A stretch of 64,000 bases of DNA from Gaoshiqia sp050178015 (GCA_050178015.1 JBFXGM010000018.1:34953-98952); one strand, 5' to 3'. Shown: positions 33,828 to 44,289, numbered from the stretch's first letter. Numbers and translations: made by a program. The notes: generated by a model from the sequence alone, not told the origin.

Positions 33828-35840
33828 ATGGAACTACCAAAACTTATACAGAACGATGCCTGGCTCGAACCTTACGCATCTATCATCCTATCAAGACATA
33901 ACGCAGCCCGGCAAAAAGAAGCCGAGCTTACCCAAGGAAGGACACTGACAGACTTTTCCTGCGGCCATCTCTGGTTTGGCCTGCACAAAACCAATGATGG
34001 CTGGGTAATCCGCGACTGGGCGCCCAATGCAACGGTCATTTATTTGATTGGCGATTTCAACCAATGGAAAGAAGATGAAGCTTACCGGTTGAAAGCGCTT
34101 GATCATGGAAACTGGGAATTATACCTGCATGAAGATCAATTAAAACATGGTGACTTGTATGCCTTTTCAATACACTGGCCCGATGGAAACGGGAAACGCA
34201 TCCCTGCCTGGGCAAACCGTGTAGTACAGGACGATGAAACACTGATTTTCAATGCACAGGTTTGGAACCCCGAAAAAAAGCATCAGTGGCAATATCCTGA
34301 CTTCAACCGGGGAACGGATGCCCCCCTCATTTACGAAAGTCATATTGGCATGGCCGGCGAAGAAGAACGGGTACACACCTACAACGAATTTCGCGAAAAC
34401 ATTCTTCCGCGAATTAAAGAAGCCGGATATAACACCGTGCAAATCATGGCGATACCGGAGCACCCTTATTATGGAAGTTTTGGCTACCACGTTTCCAGCT
34501 TTTTCGCCCCTTCGTCACGGTTTGGCACCCCCGACGAACTAAAAGCGCTCATCGATGCGGCACACGGCATGGGATTGGCCGTCATCATCGACCTGGTACA
34601 TTCACACGCAGTGAAAAATGAGTTGGAAGGCTTGGGCAAGTACGATGGTACACGCTACCAGTTTTTTCATGATGGCGGACGCGGCGAACACCCGGCGTGG
34701 GATTCGTACTGTTTCAATTACGGCAAAAATGAGGTGCTTCATTTCCTCCTCTCCAATATCCGATACTGGCTTGAAGAATTTAAGTTCGACGGCTACCGTT
34801 TCGACGGCGTTACCAGTATGCTCTATTTGGATCATGGACTGGGGAAGGCATTTACCAGCTACAGTGATTATTTCAACCCGAATGTGGACGACGAGGCGGT
34901 CAGCTATTTCTACCTGGCCAATAAACTTATCCACGAAATAAACCCGAACGCGCTCTCTATTGCCGAAGAAATGAGTGGCATGCCCGGGCTGGCTACCAGC
35001 ATGGAGGACGGTGGGTTGGGTTTCGACTACCGAATGGCCATGGGCGTTCCTGATTTCTGGATCAAACTGATCAAAGAAGTGGCGGATGAAAACTGGGACA
35101 TGGGACAAATATTCTTTGAACTGACCTCCAAACGATTAGATGAAAAGGTGGTCAGCTATGCCGAATCGCACGACCAAGCCCTGGTGGGCGACAAAACCAT
35201 CATCTTCCGGCTGATCGACAAGGAAATGTATTTCAGCATGCGAAAGGACCAACCCAACCTGACCGTTGACCGCGGCATCGCGCTCCATAAAATGATCCGG
35301 TTGGCAACAGCTAGCAGTGCCGGCGGGGCATACCTCAACTTTATGGGCAACGAATTCGGACATCCCGAATGGATTGATTTCCCCCGGCTGGGAAATAACT
35401 GGTCCTACAAACACGCACGGCGCCTGTGGAGCATCGCCGACAACCCCGATCTCAGGTACCACTGGCTGTCCGACTTCGATCGCACGATGATGCAGTGGAT
35501 CCGCGATGCGCGGCTACTGGAAATCCCGGAAGTATATCACCGGTTCGACAACAAAGCCGATCAAATACTGGCATTTCAGCGAGGTGATTACCTCATTGTT
35601 TTCAACTTCAACCCTACCCAGTCGTTCACCGGTTATGGCATTCCACTGGAGCCGTCAAAATACAAAGTGCTGTTTGATACCGACGAAAGCCGTTTTGGCG
35701 GGCACGACCGGATTGACCGGAGAATGACCTACTACACCCGTCCATCTGCCGGACTCAGCAGCCAGCATTACCTAAACCTGTACCTTCCGGCACGCACCGG
35801 CATGGTCTTAAAAAAGGAACCATTCAAACGCATTCGGTAA
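33828..35840 (+). CDS. glgB: 1,4-alpha-glucan branching enzyme (GH13)
   Basis: A 670 aa enzyme that introduces alpha-1,6 branches into glycogen. It has an N-terminal CBM48-like domain (WVIRDWAPNATVIYLIGDFN), then the GH13 barrel with YNTVQIMAIPEHPYYGSFGY, VIIDLVHSHAVKN, the nucleophile Asp in GYRFDGVTSML, the acid Glu in SIAEEMSGMP, and SHDQ. The lack of a long N-terminal extension and the GSFGYHVSSFFAPSSR form resemble the eukaryote-like GH13_8 branch. The ATG at 33828 is used; a GTG 16 codons earlier is possible. Its stop overlaps the next ATG by one base. Confidence 0.93.
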   Translation: MELPKLIQNDAWLEPYASIILSRHNAARQKEAELTQGRTLTDFSCGHLWFGLHKTNDGWVIRDWAPNATVIYLIGDFNQWKEDEAYRLKALDHGNWELYLHEDQLKHGDLYAFSIHWPDGNGKRIPAWANRVVQDDETLIFNAQVWNPEKKHQWQYPDFNRGTDAPLIYESHIGMAGEEERVHTYNEFRENILPRIKEAGYNTVQIMAIPEHPYYGSFGYHVSSFFAPSSRFGTPDELKALIDAAHGMGLAVIIDLVHSHAVKNELEGLGKYDGTRYQFFHDGGRGEHPAWDSYCFNYGKNEVLHFLLSNIRYWLEEFKFDGYRFDGVTSMLYLDHGLGKAFTSYSDYFNPNVDDEAVSYFYLANKLIHEINPNALSIAEEMSGMPGLATSMEDGGLGFDYRMAMGVPDFWIKLIKEVADENWDMGQIFFELTSKRLDEKVVSYAESHDQALVGDKTIIFRLIDKEMYFSMRKDQPNLTVDRGIALHKMIRLATASSAGGAYLNFMGNEFGHPEWIDFPRLGNNWSYKHARRLWSIADNPDLRYHWLSDFDRTMMQWIRDARLLEIPEVYHRFDNKADQILAFQRGDYLIVFNFNPTQSFTGYGIPLEPSKYKVLFDTDESRFGGHDRIDRRMTYYTRPSAGLSSQHYLNLYLPARTGMVLKKEPFKRIR

Positions 35841-36841
35841 TGGATCGATACTTTACAAAAGTTGACATACCCGATGTTGGTTGGCACATCGGTTACCAGG
35901 ACAAACTGATGCTGATAGGTTCGTGCTTTGCCGAAAACATCGGTGAGAAACTTCAACGCCTGAAATTCCAGGTTGACCTGAACCCCTTCGGCATCCTATA
36001 CAACCCTATGTCGGTAAGCAAAAGTATCCGCCGTCTTATCTCAGGACAAGCATACCGGAAAGAAGATCTTTTTGAGCAGAATGGAATTTGGGGAAGTTTT
36101 GACCACCACGGGCGTTTCTCCTCCATATCACCCACCGAAACACTGGAAAAAATCAACCAACAACTACAAACATCCCATCAATTTCTGAAAGAAGCCCGCT
36201 ATCTGATTATCACCTTTGGCACCGCCTGGGTGTACGAGTTGAAAGCAACAGGCGAGGTGGTTTCGAACTGTCACAAGTTTCCGGCTGACAATTTTAAACG
36301 ATTTCGCCTCTCTCCGGGTGAAATTGTTGACGAATTCAGGGATTTACTTTCAGAACTCTGGAAATTTAACAGTCATTTAAGAATTCTGTTTTCAGTCAGC
36401 CCCATTCGTCACTGGAAAGATGGGGCAACAGGAAATCAACTAAGTAAAGCAACCCTTTTGTTGGCGATTGACCGATTGATTTCTGGATTTGGAACGGATC
36501 GATGTGCCTATTTCCCTTCTTACGAAATTGTGATGGACGAATTGCGCGACTACCGCTTCTATACCCCGGATTTACTACACATCAGCCCGGTAGCCATTGA
36601 TCATATTTGGGACAGGTTCAGCCAGCTAATGATCGACGAACCCAGCTTAAAACTGGCTAAGAATATTATGAAAATAGTCAGAGCATCCGAGCATAAAGTA
36701 TTCCATCCTAACTCGGATGAACACATAAAGTTTCTGTTATATAACCTAAAGGAAATCGGGAAATTAACAATTAATTTCCCTTATCTTAACTTTGAAAATG
36801 AAAAAAGACACTTCGAAGAGGAACTGCAAGGAAGCCAATAA
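35840..36841 (+). CDS. GSCFA-domain protein in the glycogen island
   Basis: A 333 aa protein with the family-defining LIGSCFAENIG near the N-terminus, followed by NPFGILYNPMSV and FGTAWVYE, features of the GSCFA family, which is related to SGNH/GDSL esterases. The catalytic partner may be in FSVSPIRHWKDG and in DLLHISPVAIDHIWDRF. Its activity is unknown. Translational coupling (TAATG) to glgB suggests a role in the polysaccharide pathway, for instance removing acyl groups, but that is inference only. Confidence 0.82.
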   Translation: MDRYFTKVDIPDVGWHIGYQDKLMLIGSCFAENIGEKLQRLKFQVDLNPFGILYNPMSVSKSIRRLISGQAYRKEDLFEQNGIWGSFDHHGRFSSISPTETLEKINQQLQTSHQFLKEARYLIITFGTAWVYELKATGEVVSNCHKFPADNFKRFRLSPGEIVDEFRDLLSELWKFNSHLRILFSVSPIRHWKDGATGNQLSKATLLLAIDRLISGFGTDRCAYFPSYEIVMDELRDYRFYTPDLLHISPVAIDHIWDRFSQLMIDEPSLKLAKNIMKIVRASEHKVFHPNSDEHIKFLLYNLKEIGKLTINFPYLNFENEKRHFEEELQGSQ

Positions 36842-36872
36842 GTACAGCCAAACAAAATGAATATAGTTTCAT

Positions 36873-36880
36873 TATTTTTG
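36873..36880 (+). promoter_or_regulatory. Possible internal promoter before the debranching enzyme
   Basis: TATTTTTG matches TAnnTTTG, about 74 bases before the ATG at 36954. No -33 TTTG at the right spacing. Confidence 0.35.
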
Positions 36881-36953
36881 CTGACAAATATCATCTAAAC
36901 CAATCCTAAGCTTTTCTTCCCGAAGTTGATTTTAGGCCTAAAGTCTGAACGGT

Positions 36954-38900
36954 ATGAGCTATTTAAAATTTGACAAAAGTAGTTTGGTTAACCTGGAGTA
37001 TTCCCTCTCACGCGAGGTCCTCCGGTCGAACAGGGCTGGTTCTTATATGAGTACCACCCTTGCGGGCTGTAATACCCGTAAGTATCACGGGCTGCTTGTT
37101 TGCCCTGTCCCCCAGCTGGGCGGAGGCAAACACGTGCTGGTTTCCTCACTGGATGAAACCGTCATTCAGCATGGCGCCGAATTCAACCTTGGCATCCATC
37201 AATACGAAGGGGACCACTATGAACCAAAGGGGCATAAATACATCCGCGATTACGAAATGGAAACGGTCCCTAAAACTACTTGGCGAGTAGGAGGTGTCAT
37301 CCTGACCAAGGAGAGATTGCTGGTGGAGAACGAAGAGCAGGCACTTGTACGCTACACGCTGGAAGATGCCCATTCGCCAACCACCTTGCGATTCAAACCA
37401 TTTTTGGCGTTCCGCAGTGTACACGAGCTAAGCAAGGCCAACATGTACGCCAACACGAAATTCACCCCGGTTCCCAATGGAATAAAAATGCAACTGTATG
37501 AAGGATATCCGGTCCTGCACATGCAATTTTCCAAGGAAGCTGAATTTATTCCGGCACCGGACTGGTACAAAAACATAGAATACTCAAAAGAACAAGAACG
37601 TGGCTATGACTACCGGGAAGATCTGTTTGTGCCCGGTTATTTTGAGGTTGCCATAAAGAAAGGGGAAAGCATTGTTTTTTCGGCTTCAACCTTTGAAGTA
37701 AAAACCGCGTCATTGAAGCCCAAATTTACCAGGGAACAGAATAAGCGGACCCCACGTAGCTCGTTCCTGAATTGTTTGGCCAACTCGGCCCAGCAGTTTA
37801 TTATGCGCCACGAAAAGCAAACCGACATCATCGCCGGATTTCCCTGGTACAACGGAAACACCCGGCAAACCTTCGTCGCACTGCCGGGCCTAACACTGGC
37901 TCTGGACGATACGCAAACATTTGAGGATGTTTTGGATACCCAACTTTCCCGGTTAAAAGATGGCCTTTTCCCAAAAATGGGGAATACCCAGGGAGGTGGG
38001 TACGATTCGATGGATGCCCCCTTGTGGTTTTTTTGGGCGCTGCAGCAATTGGCATGTGAAAAGAACGCCTGTAAGCATATCTGGGAGAAATACAGCCCGG
38101 CAATGAAACAGATATTGGCGGCCTACAAAAACGGCACTGCCTATAATATAAAAATGCTGGAAAACGGATTAATCCGTTCGGATGCCGAAAATGTGGCCCT
38201 TACCTGGATGGATTCGTATGTCGATGGTAAGCCTGTGGTCAAACGTGATGGTATGCCTGTTGAAGTGAACGCCCTTTGGTACAATGCCGTTTGTTTTGCC
38301 CTGGAACTGGCACATTTCCAGCACGACAACACATTTATATCCGAATGGGACAGATGGCCCTCGGTAATTGCCAGATCTTTCATTCAAACCTTTTGGTGCG
38401 AAGAACGTGGCTACCTGGCCGATTGTGTGAAAGACGGTCAGCGCGACCTGACCGTTCGCCCCAATATGGTAATCGCAGCTGCCCTGGAATATACCCCTCT
38501 CGATCGGGAAAAGCAAAAATCCATCCTGAGCGTGGCAAAAAAACAGCTGCTCACCCCTCGTGGGTTACGTTCGCTTACTCCCGACAATCCACATTACGAA
38601 GGGCTCTGCGAAGGAAGTGTGGCTGCCCGTGAAAAAGCCGTCCATCAGGGATCCGTATGGCCTTGGCTGATCCAGTTTTACGTTGAAGGTTACCTGAAAA
38701 TACATAAACGAGGTGGATTGCCCCACCTCCGCCAGATTGTTGAGGGTTTTGAACGCGATATGACGGAACATTGTATTGGCACCATCGCCGAAATGTACAA
38801 CGGAAATCCGCCACACAACGCCAAGGGAGCCATCTCGCAAGCATGGAGCGTAGCTGCTGTGATCAGGGCATTTAAATTACTGATCAACTTTGAAGCATAA
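36954..38900 (+). CDS. Glycogen debranching enzyme (amylo-alpha-1,6-glucosidase, archaeal type)
   Basis: A 648 aa protein with an N-terminal GDE_N domain starting in SYLKFDKSSLVNLEYSLSRE, then RAGSYMSTTLAGCNTRKYHG, and a C-terminal (alpha/alpha)6 barrel including GFPWYNGNTRQTFVALPGL, NVALTWMDSYVDG and AVHQGSVWPWLIQFYVEGYL. It removes alpha-1,6-linked glucose at branch points left by phosphorylase. It stands 112 bases after the GSCFA gene and 21 bases before the glycosyltransferase gene. Confidence 0.92.
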   Translation: MSYLKFDKSSLVNLEYSLSREVLRSNRAGSYMSTTLAGCNTRKYHGLLVCPVPQLGGGKHVLVSSLDETVIQHGAEFNLGIHQYEGDHYEPKGHKYIRDYEMETVPKTTWRVGGVILTKERLLVENEEQALVRYTLEDAHSPTTLRFKPFLAFRSVHELSKANMYANTKFTPVPNGIKMQLYEGYPVLHMQFSKEAEFIPAPDWYKNIEYSKEQERGYDYREDLFVPGYFEVAIKKGESIVFSASTFEVKTASLKPKFTREQNKRTPRSSFLNCLANSAQQFIMRHEKQTDIIAGFPWYNGNTRQTFVALPGLTLALDDTQTFEDVLDTQLSRLKDGLFPKMGNTQGGGYDSMDAPLWFFWALQQLACEKNACKHIWEKYSPAMKQILAAYKNGTAYNIKMLENGLIRSDAENVALTWMDSYVDGKPVVKRDGMPVEVNALWYNAVCFALELAHFQHDNTFISEWDRWPSVIARSFIQTFWCEERGYLADCVKDGQRDLTVRPNMVIAAALEYTPLDREKQKSILSVAKKQLLTPRGLRSLTPDNPHYEGLCEGSVAAREKAVHQGSVWPWLIQFYVEGYLKIHKRGGLPHLRQIVEGFERDMTEHCIGTIAEMYNGNPPHNAKGAISQAWSVAAVIRAFKLLINFEA

Positions 38901-38921
38901 ACACTAATAAAAGCGCGGTAT

Positions 38922-40208
38922 ATGAAAGTTTTGATGTTTGGTTGGGAATTTCCTCCTCACATATCCGGCGGGCTGGGGACAGCCTGCTACGGATTAACGA
39001 AAGGATTGGCAGAGTTTAACGATGTTGAAGTTATTTTTGTGGTCCCCAAAGCCTACGGGGACGAAGATCAATCAAGCATGCAGCTGATCGGGGCAAATGA
39101 TGTCCCGATAACCAGAAAAACTGTTCAGTTTGCCGATTTGCAGAAAAAGATTGAATACTATGAAGTGGAATCGGGCATGATTCCCTATGTTGACCCGGAG
39201 GAATTCTGGAAGTTAAGCAGTAAAAAATACTCAGAAAAGACCCGGTTCATCGAAACAGACGAAGAAGGGAAATTGGAATTCTCGGGAAAATATGACCAGA
39301 ATTTGTTGCACGAAATCTATAAATATTCGCTGGTAGCCGAAGTGATTGCCCGCGACAATGATTTCGACATTATCCACGCCCACGATTGGCTAGCTTATCC
39401 AGCCGGTATTGCCGCTAAAGAAATTTCCGGCAAACCCCTGGTCATCCACGTTCATGCTACCGATTTCGATCGAAGTGGCGGAAGTGTCAACCCGCAGGTT
39501 TACGAAATCGAAAAACGGGGAATGGATGCTGCTGACCAAATTATTACCGTGAGCAACCTGACCCGCAAAATTGTCATTGAACGATACGGAATTGACCCGG
39601 AAAAGGTCACCACCGTTTACAACGCGGTTGAACCGCTCAGCCAGGAAGAAAAAATCAGGCTAAAAAAAGGTGTAAACGAAAAGATTGTGACTTTTCTGGG
39701 GCGCATTACCATGCAAAAAGGCCCGGAATATTTTATCGAGGCAGCCAACCTGGTGCTCAAAAAAATGAACAACGTTCGTTTTGTTATGGCCGGCAGTGGC
39801 GACATGATGAATGCCATGGTAAAACGTGCCGCAGCACTGAAAATTACCGACCGCTTTCATTTTACCGGATTCCTGAAGGGTGATGATGTGTTCGACATGT
39901 TCCGCATGAGCGACGTCTTTGTCATGCCCTCAGTGTCAGAACCATTCGGCATTGTGCCGCTGGAAGCCATGCAGACCAATGTGCCTGTCATTATCTCCAA
40001 CCAATCCGGGGTGTCCGAAATTCTGAAATATGCAGTAAAAATAGACTATTGGGACACCCACGCCATGGCTGATGCCATTTATGGCCTGCTGAATTACCCT
40101 TCGATGTGGAACATGTTTATGAAATACGGCAAAGAAGAGGTCGATAACCTGAAATGGAAAAACTCGGCCAAAAATGTCCGCGAAGTTTATGAAAAAGCTA
40201 TGATTTAA
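38922..40208 (+). CDS. Glycogen synthase-like glycosyltransferase (GT-B fold)
   Basis: A 428 aa GT-B enzyme. The glycogen-synthase start MKVLMFGWEFPPHISGGLGT is conserved, as are IIHAHDWLAYPAG and, in the C-terminal donor domain, VTFLGRITMQKGPEYFIEAA and PSVSEPFGIVPLEAMQ (the EPFG segment carries the retaining-GT Glu). It probably elongates the alpha-1,4-glucan in the island. It is shorter than bacterial GlgA (about 480 aa) and close to the GT4-like glycogen synthases known in Bacteroidota and archaea. The donor could be UDP- or ADP-glucose; no glgC is in the window. Confidence 0.85.
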   Translation: MKVLMFGWEFPPHISGGLGTACYGLTKGLAEFNDVEVIFVVPKAYGDEDQSSMQLIGANDVPITRKTVQFADLQKKIEYYEVESGMIPYVDPEEFWKLSSKKYSEKTRFIETDEEGKLEFSGKYDQNLLHEIYKYSLVAEVIARDNDFDIIHAHDWLAYPAGIAAKEISGKPLVIHVHATDFDRSGGSVNPQVYEIEKRGMDAADQIITVSNLTRKIVIERYGIDPEKVTTVYNAVEPLSQEEKIRLKKGVNEKIVTFLGRITMQKGPEYFIEAANLVLKKMNNVRFVMAGSGDMMNAMVKRAAALKITDRFHFTGFLKGDDVFDMFRMSDVFVMPSVSEPFGIVPLEAMQTNVPVIISNQSGVSEILKYAVKIDYWDTHAMADAIYGLLNYPSMWNMFMKYGKEEVDNLKWKNSAKNVREVYEKAMI

Positions 40209-40228
40209 CCAGAAAAAACACAAACGAT

Positions 40229-41575
40229 ATGAGAGCCATTTGTTTTAATTTCCAGGTACATCAACCTTTCCGATTCCGCAGATACCGTTTCTTTGATATT
40301 GGTAACGACCATTACTACTACGACGACTTTTCAAACGAAACCACCCTGCGCAAAGTGGCTGATCATTGCTATTTGCCTGCCAATAACCTTTTACTTGAAT
40401 TGATAAAGAAACATAAGGGTAAATTTAAAGTGAGCTTTTCCATAACCGGAACAGCCTTGGATCAGTTCGAACTTTATGCCCCCGAAGTCCTCGATTCGTT
40501 TCAGGATCTGGCCGCCACCGGGCAGGTAGAGTTCCTGTCCGAAACCTATTCTCACTCGTTGGTGTCGCTGAAATGCAAAGAACTATTTGCCGCGCAGGTA
40601 AAAAAACACGACGACCTGATTGAAACGTATTTTGGACAACGTCCTACAGTATTCCGCAATACCGAGATGGTCTATTCTGACGAAATCGGCGCCATGGTTA
40701 CTGATATGGGCTTTAAGGCGATGCTAACCGAAGGGCCGAAACACATCCTCGGCTGGAAATCGCCCAACTACCTGTACTGCAATGCCATAAATCCAAGATT
40801 AAAAGTATTGATGCGCAACTTCAGGTTAAGCGACGACCTTTCGTTCCGCTTTTCCAACCAAGCCTGGAACGAATATCCATTGACCCCTGCAAAATTCATC
40901 AACTGGATGAATGCCAACCCAAAGGATGAAATCATCAACCTTTTTATGGATTATGAAACCTTTGGTGAACGTCAACGGGAATCAACCGGTATTTTCAAAT
41001 TTCTGGAGGAATTTCCGGCTGCCGTATTTAAACAACCTGATTTGAAATTTGCCACCCCCTCCGAAATAGCAGAGCAATTTCAGCCCATTTCGATGGTCAG
41101 CGTTCCTCACCCCATCTCCTGGGCCGATGAAGAACGAGACCTGACTGCCTGGCTGGGAAATGAAATGCAGCAGGAAGCCTTCAACAAGCTGTACGATTTG
41201 CATTCACGAATGAACCGCGTAACTGACGAAGAACTGAACAAAGACTGGAACTACCTTCAGATAAGCGACCATTTCTATTACATGAGCACCAAATTCTTCT
41301 CCGACGGAGCAATCCATAATCATGTAAACCCGTATGAAAGTCCCTATGAAGCCTTCATCAATTACATGAACGTGCTCAGCGACTTTGAACTTCGGCTCAA
41401 TAACTTTGTTCCTGAAAGCAAAGCTGACAAAGATATTGCCGCCCTCACCAAATTACTGGAAGAGAAAGAAGAAAAACTACGTAAATATCAATTGGAAATA
41501 AAAAACCTGCAAACGAAAAAAACCACATCCACTAAACGGACTAAAACCGCAACTAAACCTGCAAGGAAAGATTAA
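40229..41575 (+). CDS. GH57 family alpha-glucan hydrolase or transferase
   Basis: A 448 aa protein. GH57 motifs are HQPFRF (11-16), FSITGTALDQFE, the nucleophile region VFRNTEMVYSDEIGAM and FMDYETFGERQ, where Asp acts as acid/base. The last 40 residues form a coiled coil (KLLEEKEEKLRKYQLEIKNL), then a Lys/Thr-rich tail (KKTTSTKRTKTATKPARKD). The tail could bind the charged glucan or a partner enzyme. It may be an alpha-amylase, a branching enzyme or a 4-alpha-glucanotransferase; the sequence does not settle which. Confidence 0.85.
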   Translation: MRAICFNFQVHQPFRFRRYRFFDIGNDHYYYDDFSNETTLRKVADHCYLPANNLLLELIKKHKGKFKVSFSITGTALDQFELYAPEVLDSFQDLAATGQVEFLSETYSHSLVSLKCKELFAAQVKKHDDLIETYFGQRPTVFRNTEMVYSDEIGAMVTDMGFKAMLTEGPKHILGWKSPNYLYCNAINPRLKVLMRNFRLSDDLSFRFSNQAWNEYPLTPAKFINWMNANPKDEIINLFMDYETFGERQRESTGIFKFLEEFPAAVFKQPDLKFATPSEIAEQFQPISMVSVPHPISWADEERDLTAWLGNEMQQEAFNKLYDLHSRMNRVTDEELNKDWNYLQISDHFYYMSTKFFSDGAIHNHVNPYESPYEAFINYMNVLSDFELRLNNFVPESKADKDIAALTKLLEEKEEKLRKYQLEIKNLQTKKTTSTKRTKTATKPARKD

Positions 41576-41751
41576 GTTAAGCCTAAGTTTATCTTAATTT
41601 CAACTGCTGCCATCAAGTTTATGTCGATTTTTTTACTTGATTTACATCTGTTTTAGAAACAGGACCTTGCACATCATTCCGGACGCGGACTACTTGGCGG
41701 CGGTGCAAGAATTAGAAAAATATGGTATTGGATAACTAAAAACAATTTGTT

Positions 41752-44289
41752 GTGGAATTACCGAATTGGAAGAAACTGTTTGTCGAATCAAACATACCCG
41801 AAAAACTGGCTCCTCTGAAAGAGTTGAGCAAAAACCTATGGTGGGTTTGGAATACTGAAGCCAGGGAACTTTTTCAAAGCATTGATGAGGAAATTTGGGA
41901 AGAATGTGCCCATAATCCGGTCGTACTGCTCGAAAAAGTTAGCTACCAGCGCTTTCTAGAACTGGAGGAAGATAAATCATTCATGGCTAGGCTGGATACA
42001 GTCACCGGACTGCTAAAAAAATACCTGAAAGATCGTTCCACACTCCCTGCCCCACAAATCGCCTATTTCAGCATGGAATACGGATTACACGACAGCCTGA
42101 AGATATTTTCAGGTGGCTTGGGCATCCTGGCGGGCGATTACCTGAAAGAGGCCAGCGATTCAAAAGTTAACCTGATTGCCGTTGGCTTATTATACCGCTA
42201 TGGCTATTTCAAGCAGACTATTTCGATCCAAGGTGATCAGATGGCCAACTATGAAGCCGAAGAGTTCTCAAAAATCATGGTGCAACCCGCATTCGACAAG
42301 GACGGCAATTGGGTGGAAGTGGAAGTGGACTACCCGGGGCGCACCCTCACCGCCCGTGTGTGGGAAGCCAAAGTTGGAAGTGTAAGTCTGTATCTGCTGG
42401 ATGCCGATTATGAAGCCAACCGCGATGAAGATCGATTTGTCACCCATCACCTGTATGGCGGTGACAACGAAAACCGCTTGAAACAGGAAATGCTGCTTGG
42501 CCTGGGGGGTATCCGCGCCCTGAAAAAGCTGGGCTACCAGTCCGACATTTACCATTGCAACGAAGGCCATGCCGCAATGATCGGCCTGGAGCGCATTAAA
42601 GATTTCATGACCGACAAGCAACTTTCCTATGCCGAGGCGAAGGAAGTTGTCCGGGCTTCCACGCTATTCACTACACACACCCCAGTCCCTGCGGGCCACG
42701 ACTCATTCCATCAGGATATGCTCCGCGCCTATATGGAACATTTTACCGGGTGGCTAAACATTGGCTGGGATGAGTTTGTGATGCTGGGGAAAACCAACCC
42801 AGGCGAAGATCACTTCAACATGAGCTACCTGGCCGCCAATCTTTCGCAGGGAACAAACGGAGTAAGCATGCTCCACGGAGAAGTTTCGAAAGATATCTTA
42901 AAGCACTTATATGAAGGATTTCTTCCTGAAGAATTGAATATTGGTTACGTGACCAACGGGGTACACTATCCTACCTGGGCAGCCAAGGAATGGAAAGAAC
43001 TTCACCTGAAATATTTTGGGAAAGATTTTGTGGACAATGAACTGGATTTTGACCTCTGGGACAAAATTTACAAAGTGCCCGACGAAGAAATCTGGAACCT
43101 GAAAAAACAGCTCAAATTAAAACTGATCGACTACATCAAGCATCGGTTTGCCGATAGCTGGATTAAACGGCACGAAAACCCGAAACTGATTTCGGAGGTA
43201 ACGAACAAACTCAACCCCAATGCACTGACCATTGGTTTTGCGCGGCGTTTTGCCACTTACAAAAGGGCACACCTGCTGTTCCGCAACTTGGATCGCCTTT
43301 CGCGTATCGTAAACAATCCGGAAAAACCTGTACAGTTTATTTTTGCAGGGAAAGCACACCCGGCCGATAAAGCTGGTCAGGATTTGATCAAATACATTGT
43401 CGAAATTTCCAAACGTCCTGAATTCCTCGGAAAAATCTTGTTTGTCCAGAATTACGACATGAACCTGGCAAAAATGCTGCTACAAGGTGTTGATATTTGG
43501 CTGAACACGCCAACCCGTCCTTTGGAAGCCTCAGGCACCAGCGGCGAAAAAGGTGTGATGAACGGAACCATTCACTTCTCGGTACTGGATGGCTGGTGGG
43601 TAGAGGGCTACAAGGAAAATGCCGGCTGGGCGCTTCCACTCGAACGCACTTACGACGTACAAGACTTCCAGGACGAACTGGATGCTGAAACCATTTACAA
43701 TATCTTCGAAGATGAAATCATTCCGGCCTATTATGATCGGAACGAAAAAGGTATCTCCGAAAAATGGGTTTCCTACGTAAAAAACACGATTGCCCAGGTA
43801 GCGCCAAACTTCACTACCAGCCGCATGATCAGAGATTATCAGGAACGGTTCTATTACCCTCAGGCCGAACGCACAGCCCGGTTAGTTGCCGATAATTTTG
43901 CCCTGGCACGTGAAATGACCATCTGGAAAACCAAAATATCCCAAGCTTGGGACGCCATCGAAGTAAAAGAAATTCAAATTACCGATGGCCTTACCAATGT
44001 ACTGCGTATCGGAGAAGAATATCCGGCCAAGGTAGTGCTCGATTTAAAAGAATTGTCGCCAGAAGAAGTTGGACTGGAAATGGTAATTACCGAAACCAAT
44101 TCCACCGGCGAACCCATGTTGGTCAAGTCACTTGAGTTTAACGTCGATCAGCAAGACGGCCCCCTGTGTACTTACCAACTGAACCTTCACTTGATGGATC
44201 CGGGCGCCTACAGCTATGGATTGCGCTTATTTCCCAAAAACGAGAACCTGCCCCACCGGCAAGATTTTAAGTTGATGAACTGGATCTAA
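41752..44289 (+). CDS. glgP: Alpha-glucan phosphorylase (GT35) with N-terminal DUF3417
   Basis: An 845 aa PLP enzyme that releases glucose 1-phosphate from alpha-1,4-glucans. The N-terminal DUF3417 region (LKELSKNLWWVWNTEARELF) precedes the GT35 core, with AYFSMEYGLHDSLKIFSGGL, HCNEGHAAM, FTTHTPVPAGHD and the PLP-lysine motif EASGTSGEKGVMNGT. It starts with GTG at 41752; the nearest in-frame ATG upstream (41722) is cut off by a TAA after five codons. It closes the glycogen island and is followed by a strong terminator at 44311. Confidence 0.93.
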   Translation: MELPNWKKLFVESNIPEKLAPLKELSKNLWWVWNTEARELFQSIDEEIWEECAHNPVVLLEKVSYQRFLELEEDKSFMARLDTVTGLLKKYLKDRSTLPAPQIAYFSMEYGLHDSLKIFSGGLGILAGDYLKEASDSKVNLIAVGLLYRYGYFKQTISIQGDQMANYEAEEFSKIMVQPAFDKDGNWVEVEVDYPGRTLTARVWEAKVGSVSLYLLDADYEANRDEDRFVTHHLYGGDNENRLKQEMLLGLGGIRALKKLGYQSDIYHCNEGHAAMIGLERIKDFMTDKQLSYAEAKEVVRASTLFTTHTPVPAGHDSFHQDMLRAYMEHFTGWLNIGWDEFVMLGKTNPGEDHFNMSYLAANLSQGTNGVSMLHGEVSKDILKHLYEGFLPEELNIGYVTNGVHYPTWAAKEWKELHLKYFGKDFVDNELDFDLWDKIYKVPDEEIWNLKKQLKLKLIDYIKHRFADSWIKRHENPKLISEVTNKLNPNALTIGFARRFATYKRAHLLFRNLDRLSRIVNNPEKPVQFIFAGKAHPADKAGQDLIKYIVEISKRPEFLGKILFVQNYDMNLAKMLLQGVDIWLNTPTRPLEASGTSGEKGVMNGTIHFSVLDGWWVEGYKENAGWALPLERTYDVQDFQDELDAETIYNIFEDEIIPAYYDRNEKGISEKWVSYVKNTIAQVAPNFTTSRMIRDYQERFYYPQAERTARLVADNFALAREMTIWKTKISQAWDAIEVKEIQITDGLTNVLRIGEEYPAKVVLDLKELSPEEVGLEMVITETNSTGEPMLVKSLEFNVDQQDGPLCTYQLNLHLMDPGAYSYGLRLFPKNENLPHRQDFKLMNWI

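Noticed and set aside
35950..36160. Minus-strand frames in the GSCFA gene
   Set aside because: Short, no signal or motif, and fully inside a conserved gene on the other strand.
41722..41739. ATG start for the phosphorylase at 41722
   Set aside because: The frame ends at TAA after five codons, before the GTG start at 41752.
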